Shown: one piece after another, positions 6,807-11,974 of the stretch
Position numbering within the stretch: position 1 is the first letter of the stretch
Layout of the letters: the number at the start of each line of letters is the position of its first letter
NCBI GenBank assembly: GCA_023422975.1
Contig: JAFAGF010000038.1
Span: 1 to 12,964 of the forward strand
Source of the DNA: Pseudomonadota bacterium
GTDB lineage: Bacteria > Pseudomonadota > Gammaproteobacteria > Burkholderiales > Burkholderiaceae_C
Direction of reading: 5' to 3'
DNA: 12,964 nt
The notes under the pieces: generated by a model
Told to the model about the DNA's origin: nothing
The model's input: only the letters and a program-made list of their open reading frames with translations
Databases searched by the model: none
Position numbers and translations under genes: made by a program

Positions 6807-6884
6807 AGCGCCTGTGTTTGCTTGCTTTTGATGCCCTAAAAGCCTCAATGCAAGCAAATACTTGCGCTGCATGCTCCTAAAAAT
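6807..6884. repeat. Imperfect inverted repeat, copy 2 of the dispersed intergenic element
   Basis: The arm at 6807-6825 pairs with 6850-6868: AGCGC with GCGCT, a 2x2 internal loop, then GTGTTTGCTTGC with GCAAGCAAATAC (one G-U pair). Downstream comes TGCTCCTAAAAA (6872-6883), identical to 356-367 in copy 1. The core TTGCGC and the relative order are also shared. It fills the gap between the hydroxylase gene and the permease gene. Confidence 0.6.
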
Positions 6885-7022
6885 AAAGCCAAGCAAAAAC
6901 CACGCTGGCACGCACTCTGCTTCCACTTAACTGACACGGCAGCACGTGTGCGCTGCCCGGTCGTGTCGCGCACGGGGGAAAGCCTCTAACATCGCGCCAG
7001 CAATTTTTACGGAGCAATACAA

Positions 7023-8315
7023 ATGGGAATGTTTTCCTGGACTGAGAAGTCCCCCGCCGTGCTGCAAGACGGCGGCGTCATCGGGCCTGATGAGCGCCTG
7101 CCCTGGACACAAACCGGCCTGATGGGCATTCAGCACGTGATCGCCATGTTTGGCTCCACCGTGCTGGCCCCCATCCTCATGGGCTTTGACCCCAACGTGG
7201 CCGTGCTGATGAGCGGTATCGGCACCTTGATTTTCTTCCTCATCACCGGCGGTAAGGTACCCAGCTACCTGGGCTCGTCCTTCGCCTTCATCGGCGTGGT
7301 GATTGCAGCCACCGGCTTTGCAGGCCAGGGTGCCAACGGCAACATCGGTGTGGCACTGGGCGGCATCATTGCCTGCGGTCTGGTCTACACCCTGGTGGGG
7401 GTGCTGGTGCATGTCATTGGCACCGGCTGGATTGAGCGCTTTATGCCCCCCGTCGTAACCGGCGCCGTGGTGGCCGTGATTGGCCTGAATCTGGCGGCCA
7501 TTCCCGTCAAGAACATGGCATCCAACAACTTTGAAGCCTGGATGCAAGCCGTCACCTTTGTCTCTGTAGCGCTGGTGGCCGTGTTCACCAAGGGCATGAT
7601 GCAGCGCCTGCTGATTTTGATTGGCCTGATCGTGGCCAGCATCATCTACGCCGTGCTGACCAATGGTCTGGGCCTGGGCAAGCCAGTCGATCTGAGCGGC
7701 GTGGCCAACGCTGCGTGGCTGGGCCTGCCCACCTTCCACAGCCCGGTGTTTGAAGCCAATGCCATGCTGCTGATCGTGCCCGTGGTCATCATCTTGGTGG
7801 CGGAAAACCTGGGCCACATCAAAGCTGTGACGGCCATGACTGGCAAGAACCTGGACCAGTACATGGGCCGCGCCTTCATCGGTGACGGTGTGGCCACCAT
7901 GGTCTCCGGCTCTGCTGGCGGCACCGGCGTGACCACCTATGCCGAAAACATCGGCGTGATGGCCGCCACCCGCATCTACTCCACCGCCGTGTTCATGGTG
8001 GCCGCCATCTTGGCCGTGCTGCTGGGCTTTAGCCCCAAGTTTGGCGCGCTGATCCAGGCCATCCCGCTGCCCGTGATGGGCGGTGTCTCCATCGTGGTGT
8101 TCGGCCTGATTGCGATTGCCGGTGCCAAGATCTGGGTGGACAACAAGGTCGACTTCTCCGACACCAAGAACCTGATCGTGGCCGCCATCACATTGATTTT
8201 GGGTACGGGTGAGTTCACGTTGAAGTTTGGCGACTTCGCACTGGGCGGCATTGGCTGCGCCACCTTTGGCGCGATCATCTTGTACGCGCTGCTCAGCCGC
8301 GCCAAGACCAACTAA
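7023..8315 (+). CDS. NCS2 uracil/xanthine permease, RutG/UraA type
   Basis: A 430-residue inner-membrane transporter of the nucleobase:cation symporter-2 family. It is hydrophobic along its length, with enough segments for the usual 12-14 helices. The signature in the second half reads V-A-E-N-L-G-H-I-K-A-V, then G-V-T-T-Y-A-E-N-I-G-V-M-A-A-T-R-I-Y-S-T, where the glutamates and the A-E-N motif contact the base. From memory it matches RutG more closely than UraA, implying uracil or another pyrimidine as substrate, although no rut genes or pyrimidine salvage genes are adjacent. The start is clear: GGAG lies 8 nt before ATG. It is a single-gene unit with a strong terminator at 8357-8383. Confidence 0.93.
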   Translation: MGMFSWTEKSPAVLQDGGVIGPDERLPWTQTGLMGIQHVIAMFGSTVLAPILMGFDPNVAVLMSGIGTLIFFLITGGKVPSYLGSSFAFIGVVIAATGFAGQGANGNIGVALGGIIACGLVYTLVGVLVHVIGTGWIERFMPPVVTGAVVAVIGLNLAAIPVKNMASNNFEAWMQAVTFVSVALVAVFTKGMMQRLLILIGLIVASIIYAVLTNGLGLGKPVDLSGVANAAWLGLPTFHSPVFEANAMLLIVPVVIILVAENLGHIKAVTAMTGKNLDQYMGRAFIGDGVATMVSGSAGGTGVTTYAENIGVMAATRIYSTAVFMVAAILAVLLGFSPKFGALIQAIPLPVMGGVSIVVFGLIAIAGAKIWVDNKVDFSDTKNLIVAAITLILGTGEFTLKFGDFALGGIGCATFGAIILYALLSRAKTN

Positions 8316-8356
8316 GCCCTCCGCACTGCGCCGCCTGTGCGGCCTGAGCACTTGCA

Positions 8357-8383
8357 CCGACCTGGCAACAGGTCGGTTTTTTT
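8357..8383 (+). terminator. Intrinsic terminator of the permease gene
   Basis: CCGACCTG (8357-8364) and CAGGTCGG (8369-8376) form a perfect 8-bp stem with a GCAA tetraloop, followed directly by seven T. It lies 42 nt after the permease stop. Confidence 0.95.
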
Positions 8384-8508
8384 ATGGTAGTTCATGCTGC
8401 AGCGCAGCATCGCCGTGCGAAAGCCAATTGCCAATGAAGTAAGCGATCGCCTCCCGGGATCACACGTAATCACAATAGATTAGATACACCCCCAGCCATA
8501 TGCGCTAT

Positions 8509-8519
8509 TCTGTGACAGA
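8509..8519. promoter_or_regulatory. Short palindrome, possible operator
   Basis: TCTGTGACAGA is a perfect 11-bp palindrome centred on 8514. It lies about 35 nt upstream of the structured leader RNA, in the probable promoter region of the CoA-transferase gene. A regulator site is plausible, but the regulator is unknown. Confidence 0.3.
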
Positions 8520-8552
8520 GGGTTAACACTGATACCATCACACCCGGAGATT

Positions 8553-8678
8553 GGAGTCTGTAGAACTGTACGCAAGACCATAGCCAGCGCACACCGTGGC
8601 GCTCAAGATGAGCGGGGACACCATCCCCCTGCAGTTCCACAGCTCCTACCAAGCCGCCGCAACAGGCGGCTTGTTTTT
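8553..8678 (+). ncRNA. Structured leader RNA candidate (riboswitch-, attenuator- or sRNA-like)
   Basis: A closing helix joins GGAG (8553-8556) to CTCC (8643-8646), CTGT (8558-8561) to ACAG (8639-8642), and GAACTG (8563-8568) to CAGTTC (8632-8637), with one bulged base (8557) and one A-C mismatch (8562/8638). U8569-G8631 and A8570-U8630 can extend it. Inside, AGCGC (8586-8590) can pair with GCGCT (8599-8603), and GGGGA (8614-8618) with TCCCC (8624-8628). GCTCA (8601-8605) with TGAGC (8609-8613) is a competing fold. Four nt after the closing helix comes an intrinsic terminator. I do not recognise a known riboswitch core. It could be cis-acting on the downstream gene or a separate sRNA ending at the terminator. 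Confidence 0.5.
8651..8678 (+). terminator. Intrinsic terminator or attenuator in the CoA-transferase leader
   Basis: AAGCCGCC (8651-8658) and GGCGGCTT (8665-8672) form a perfect 8-bp stem with a six-base loop, followed by G and five T. It ends only 8 nt before the GGAG ribosome site of the downstream gene. A terminator there must be conditional, or the gene would be read only by leakage, unless a second promoter overlaps it. Confidence 0.75.
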
Positions 8679-8698
8679 GCAAAGTTGGAGAAACCTCG

Positions 8699-10216
8699 AT
8701 GAGCCTGGCAGAGCGCGTACGCTACCCACAATTTAACAACCTCGTCATGTCGGCCGAAGCCGCCGCAGCCCTGATTCCGCACGGCGTGAACGTCGGCATG
8801 AGCGGCTTTACCGGCGCGGGCTACCCCAAGGCCCTGCCGCAAGCGATTGCCGCGCGCGCCAAGGCGGAACATGCCGCAGGCAACCCCTACAAAATCAACG
8901 TCTGGACCGGTGCCTCGACCGCCGCCGAATGCGATGGCGTGATGGCCGAAGCCAGTGCACTGGGCCAGCGCCTGCCGTTCAATACCGATCCCATCGCCCG
9001 CAAGGCCATCAACAGCGGTGACATCGACTTCATCGACATGCACCTGTCGCACGTGGCGCAGCATGCATGGTTTGGCTTCCTGGGTCACATGCACATTGCT
9101 GTGGTGGAAGTACTGGGCGTGACCGCCGATGGCTTGCTGATCCCGTCCACCGCCGTAGGCAACAACAAGACCTGGCTGGAAATTGCGGACAAGGTGATTC
9201 TGGAAGTGAACACCAAGCCACCCGCGAAGATGGAAGGCATGCACGACATCTACTACGGCACCGCCATCCCGCCCCGCCGCATGCCGATCAACATGACGCA
9301 TGCCGACGACCGCATTGGCGAGCAGTACCTGCGTGTGGACCCCTCCAAGGTGATCGCAGTGGTGGAAACCCACAAGGGCGACCGCGACAACGTGTTTGCC
9401 GCGCCCGATGCCAACTCCAACACCATTGCCGCATCCATCATCGACTTCCTCTCGCACGAGATGAAGATGGGGCGTCTGCCCAAGGAAATGCTGCCCATTC
9501 AATCGGGCGTAGGCAATGTGGCCAACGCCGTACTGGCAGGCCTGCTGGCCGGCCCCTTTGAGAACCTGCTGGGCTTCACCGAAGTGCTGCAAGACGGCAT
9601 GCTGGATCTGCTGCGTTCGGGCAAGATGAGCAAGGCCTCAGCCACGTCCATCTCCCTGTCTTCGTCCGCCTACAAGGACTTTGAAGACAACATCGACTTC
9701 TACCGCGAGCGCATCATCTTGCGCCCGCAGGAAATCTCGAACCACCCCGAGCTGGTGCGACGCCTGGGCATCATCGCGATGAACTCGATGATCGAAGCCG
9801 ACATCTACGGCAACATCAACTCCACCCACGTCATGGGCACGGGCATGATGAACGGCATCGGTGGCTCGGGCGACTTTGCGCGCAATGGCTACCTGTCCTT
9901 CTTCGTCACACCTTCCGTGGCCAAGGACGGCAAGATCAGCTGCATCGTGCCCATGTGCTCGCACGTGGACCACACCGAACACGACACGCAGATCATCGTC
10001 ACCGAGCAAGGCCTGGCCGATCTGCGTGGCCTGTCGCCCAAGCAGCGCGCCAAGGTCATCATCGACAAGTGCGCCCACCCTGACTACCGCGACCAGTTGC
10101 AGGACTACTTTGACCGTGCCCGCAGCCAGGGCGCTCAGCACACGCCGCACATCCTAAACGAAGCCCTGAGCTGGCACCAACGCTTTATGGAAACCGGCGA
10201 TATGCGTCTGAAATAA
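8699..10216 (+). CDS. Succinate/acetate CoA-transferase (acetyl-CoA hydrolase/transferase family)
   Basis: A 505-residue class I CoA-transferase like AarC of acetic acid bacteria, which moves CoA between succinyl-CoA and acetate in the cytoplasm. G-V-G-N-V-A-N-A-V-L lies at 270-279. The catalytic glutamate is E295 in F-T-E-V-L-Q-D-G-M. N-G-I-G-G-S-G-D-F-A-R-N lies at 385-396, and E436 in T-E-Q-G-L-A-D-L-R-G. These numbers fall one residue from the AarC active-site positions I recall (E294, E435). Its length is typical. ATG at 8699 has GGAG 8 nt upstream. It is a single-gene unit behind a long structured leader with a terminator hairpin, so expression is probably controlled after transcription starts. 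Succinyl-CoA:acetate transfer is the best call; the acyl acceptor may be broader. Confidence 0.92.
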   Translation: MSLAERVRYPQFNNLVMSAEAAAALIPHGVNVGMSGFTGAGYPKALPQAIAARAKAEHAAGNPYKINVWTGASTAAECDGVMAEASALGQRLPFNTDPIARKAINSGDIDFIDMHLSHVAQHAWFGFLGHMHIAVVEVLGVTADGLLIPSTAVGNNKTWLEIADKVILEVNTKPPAKMEGMHDIYYGTAIPPRRMPINMTHADDRIGEQYLRVDPSKVIAVVETHKGDRDNVFAAPDANSNTIAASIIDFLSHEMKMGRLPKEMLPIQSGVGNVANAVLAGLLAGPFENLLGFTEVLQDGMLDLLRSGKMSKASATSISLSSSAYKDFEDNIDFYRERIILRPQEISNHPELVRRLGIIAMNSMIEADIYGNINSTHVMGTGMMNGIGGSGDFARNGYLSFFVTPSVAKDGKISCIVPMCSHVDHTEHDTQIIVTEQGLADLRGLSPKQRAKVIIDKCAHPDYRDQLQDYFDRARSQGAQHTPHILNEALSWHQRFMETGDMRLK

Positions 10217-10241
10217 ACAGAGCACGCAGTGCCCTGTGCAC

Positions 10242-10263
10242 GCCGAAAACCACGGTTTTTGGC
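10242..10263 (+). repeat. Hairpin upstream of the CoA-transferase terminator
   Basis: GCCGAAAAC (10242-10250) pairs with GTTTTTGGC (10255-10263) over nine positions, one of them G-U, around a four-base loop. It sits immediately before the terminator at 10267-10301, giving tandem hairpins at the end of the message. Confidence 0.45.
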
Positions 10264-10266
10264 AAC

Positions 10267-10301
10267 AAAAAAGCCAACTGCAACGCAGCTGGCTTTTTTT
10301 T
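10267..10301. terminator. Two-way intrinsic terminator after the CoA-transferase gene
   Basis: GCCA-A-CTGC (10273-10281) pairs with GCAG-C-TGGC (10285-10293) with one mismatch and a three-base loop. Six A precede and eight T follow, so it can end transcription from the CoA-transferase gene and from the leftward small-protein gene that converges on it. Confidence 0.9.
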
Positions 10302-10351
10302 ATTTTGGAAGGGTTACGTTGCAGCCAGGTACTTGGCTTGCAGCGCGCGCT

Positions 10352-10495
10352 TTAGGCCATCGTGACAGCGATAAAGGCCAGCAAAAACATCATGGCTGCC
10401 CCCACCAGGGGCAAGACCACAGGAATCACGGGCACCACTGCTTCCACCGCGTCTTCAGGGGGCTGCGTCACAGCAGGATCGTGGGATGGATGCAT
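10352..10495 (-). CDS. Small single-pass membrane protein, unknown function
   Basis: A 47-residue protein. The start is fixed by a near-perfect ribosome site, AAGGAGG (plus 10504-10510), 8 nt before ATG at 10495. The frame extends upstream to 10567, but that part overlaps the threonine dehydratase terminator. The first half is polar and acidic (H-P-S-H-D-P, then Q-P-P-E-D-A-V-E-A). The rest is one hydrophobic segment, V-V-L-P-L-V-G-A-A-M-M-F-L-L-A-F-I-A-V, reaching the C-terminus. It should sit in the inner membrane. I have an impression of similar short proteins in related genomes but cannot name a family. It follows the threonine dehydratase gene by 122 nt and ends at the two-way terminator. 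Confidence 0.75.
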   Translation of the reverse strand: MHPSHDPAVTQPPEDAVEAVVPVIPVVLPLVGAAMMFLLAFIAVTMA

Positions 10496-10503
10496 CAACA
10501 AGA

Positions 10504-10510
10504 CCTCCTT
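10504..10510 (-). promoter_or_regulatory. Strong ribosome binding site of the small membrane protein gene
   Basis: On the minus strand this reads AAGGAGG, a full match to the anti-Shine-Dalgarno core, 8 nt before the ATG at 10495. It is the strongest ribosome site seen in the window and decides the start in favour of the 47-residue product. Confidence 0.85.
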
Positions 10511-10543
10511 AGAGCAAAGCATGTACAAAGGCTGCGCCTTCGC

Positions 10544-10587
10544 AAAAACCGCAGCCGGGGCCTTCATTCTAGGCAGGCCCCTGCAGC
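10544..10587 (-). terminator. Intrinsic terminator of the threonine dehydratase gene
   Basis: Read leftward, GCTGCAGGGGCC (from 10587) pairs with GGCCCCGGCTGC (ending at 10551) at 10 of 12 positions around a 13-nt loop, followed by GG and five T. It lies 31 nt after the stop. The small membrane gene begins 49 nt further on, so that gene needs readthrough or a promoter inside or overlapping this element. Confidence 0.75.
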
Positions 10588-10617
10588 CACGCCCACAGGC
10601 TAACCCTGAGTGCGCTG

Positions 10618-11817
10618 TCAGACGCGAACGGCTTCCATGCCAGCCGTGCGCAGGGCCTGCAGCACATCCTCAATATGCTGCACATTGCGCGTTTGCAGCA
10701 CCAAGTCGATCTCCACGTTCTGCGCGGCCAACATGGTGAAGGCACGCTGGTGGTGCACCTCTTCGATGTTGGCACCAGCCTCCGCCACCGTGGCAGTGAT
10801 TTTGGCCAGCACGCCGGGCACATCGCGCGCGCTGACGCGAATGCGCGCCAAGCGCCCCGAGCGTGCCATGCCGCGCTCAATGATGGCGGCCAGCAGCAGC
10901 GGGTCGATATTGCCACCCGACAGCACCAAGCCCACTTTCTGACCCTGGAACTTGTCACGGTGGCGAATCAGCGCCGCCAGCCCTGCGGCGCCCGCGCCTT
11001 CAACTAGGGTTTTCTCAATCTCCAGCAGCATCAGCACGGCTTGCTCAATATCGCCTTCATCGACCAGCAGCAGCTCATCCACACGCGCACGTACCACTTC
11101 CTGGGTGATCGTGCCGGCAGTGGCCACGGCAATGCCTTCGGCAATGGTGGAAGTGCCCATGGGCAGGTCTTTGCCTTGCACGGCGTTGAGCATGGAAGGA
11201 AAACGCTCGGTCTGCACCCCCACCACACGCATCTCCGGCTTGATGGCTTTGGCCGCCGTGGCAATGCCGGCAATCAAACCACCACCGCCAATGGCCACCA
11301 CCAGCGTATCCAGATCGGGCTGATCGGCCAGCATCTCCAGCGCCAGCGTTCCCTGCCCAGCAGCCACGCCCTCGTCATCGAAGGGGTGCACAAAAGTCAG
11401 GTGGCGCTGCTCGGCCAGTTGGTAGGCATGCTGGCGCGCGGCTTCCAGCGTGTCGCCATGCAACACCACCTCGGCCCCAAAGCCGCGTGTGCGCTCTACC
11501 TTAACGCCGGGGGTGAAGCGCGGCATCACGATGATGGCATGCACGCCCATGCGCTGCGCGTGGTAGGCCACGCCCTGTGCGTGGTTGCCCGCACTCATGG
11601 CGATCACGCCACGGGCTTTTTCTTCGGCGCTTAATAACTGCAGGCGGTTGCACGCGCCGCGCTCTTTGAACGAGGCGGTGAACTGCAGGTTTTCAAACTT
11701 CAAAAACACCTGCGCGCCCACGATGTGCGAGAGGGTTTGCGACTCCACACAGGGCGTGCGCAAGATGTGATCGCGCAGGCGAACGGCGGCGGCTTGGATA
11801 TCGGAATAGCTCAGCAT
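10618..11817 (-). CDS. Threonine dehydratase (threonine ammonia-lyase) with C-terminal ACT domain
   Basis: A 399-residue fold-type II PLP enzyme that deaminates threonine (often also serine) to 2-oxobutyrate and ammonia. The PLP lysine is K51 in F-T-A-S-F-K-E-R-G-A. S-A-G-N-H-A-Q-G lies at 75-82, the phosphate-binding G-G-G-G-L at 177-181, and S-G-G-N at 300-303. A single ACT domain covers about 323-399 (R-I-R-V-S-A-R-D-V-P-G-V-L-A-K-I). Length and one ACT domain fit the shorter TdcB/IlvA-like form, not the roughly 500-residue two-ACT biosynthetic IlvA, so I give no symbol. The frame is open to ATG 11910, but the family begins M-L-x-x-x-D-I, which supports 11817. Neither start has a good ribosome site. 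It ends at the terminator at 10544-10587. Confidence 0.92.
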   Translation of the reverse strand: MLSYSDIQAAAVRLRDHILRTPCVESQTLSHIVGAQVFLKFENLQFTASFKERGACNRLQLLSAEEKARGVIAMSAGNHAQGVAYHAQRMGVHAIIVMPRFTPGVKVERTRGFGAEVVLHGDTLEAARQHAYQLAEQRHLTFVHPFDDEGVAAGQGTLALEMLADQPDLDTLVVAIGGGGLIAGIATAAKAIKPEMRVVGVQTERFPSMLNAVQGKDLPMGTSTIAEGIAVATAGTITQEVVRARVDELLLVDEGDIEQAVLMLLEIEKTLVEGAGAAGLAALIRHRDKFQGQKVGLVLSGGNIDPLLLAAIIERGMARSGRLARIRVSARDVPGVLAKITATVAEAGANIEEVHHQRAFTMLAAQNVEIDLVLQTRNVQHIEDVLQALRTAGMEAVRV

Positions 11818-11953
11818 GGTCTGCACATTCTGGCGCAATGTGCTGCGCCCTGTCGCATGCACTGCTGCAAAATTCTTTTCAGTTTTTGAAGCAGCCAGCG
11901 CTTTCTGCATCTAGTTTTCACAGTAAAAACAGTTGCAACATGGCTTAAATACT

Positions 11954-11965
11954 GCGCAAGCTGCT
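11954..11965. repeat. Possible half-copy of the dispersed intergenic element
   Basis: GCGCAAGCTGCT here is identical to 348-359, the right arm of the inverted repeat at 284-359. No matching left arm or TGCTCCTAAAAA tail is present. It lies in the gap between the acyl-CoA dehydrogenase-like gene and the threonine dehydratase gene. A decayed copy or chance similarity are both possible. Confidence 0.25.
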
Positions 11966-11974
11966 ACGTTCTTT

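Larger units (their letters stand above)
8316..8698. other. Long intergenic region upstream of the CoA-transferase gene
   Basis: No credible protein gene is present. In order it holds the permease terminator (8357-8383), a perfect inverted repeat ATGCTGC-AGC-GCAGCAT (8394-8410), an AT-richer stretch (about 8465-8545) likely to carry the promoter, an 11-bp palindrome (8509-8519), a structured RNA candidate (8553-8646), a leader terminator (8651-8678) and GGAG (8687-8690). No confident -35/-10 pair was found. TATTCT (8506-8511) and GATACC (8531-8536) are weak -10 candidates. Confidence 0.6.

Noticed and set aside
6927..8357. Minus-strand open frame of 476 codons
   Set aside because: It is a shadow of the permease gene, extremely rich in His, Gly and Asp, with no recognisable fold; it even covers the permease terminator.
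8553..8678. Idea that the leader is 6S RNA or SRP RNA
   Set aside because: It is shorter than 6S RNA and lacks one long rod with a central bubble; the conserved SRP RNA loop sequence is absent. Some 6S-like words appear but not in the right arrangement.
8608..8736. Possible upstream open frame of 42 codons overlapping the CoA-transferase start
   Set aside because: It has no ribosome site, runs through the terminator hairpin, and the peptide looks like nothing known. The RNA-structure explanation fits better, though translational coupling is not excluded.
8603..9592. Minus-strand open frame of 329 codons
   Set aside because: It is antisense to the CoA-transferase gene and its leader, with no ribosome site and shadow-type composition.
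11818..11910. Longer 430-codon version of the threonine dehydratase
   Set aside because: The extra 31 residues do not resemble the family start, and the upstream ATG has no ribosome site.
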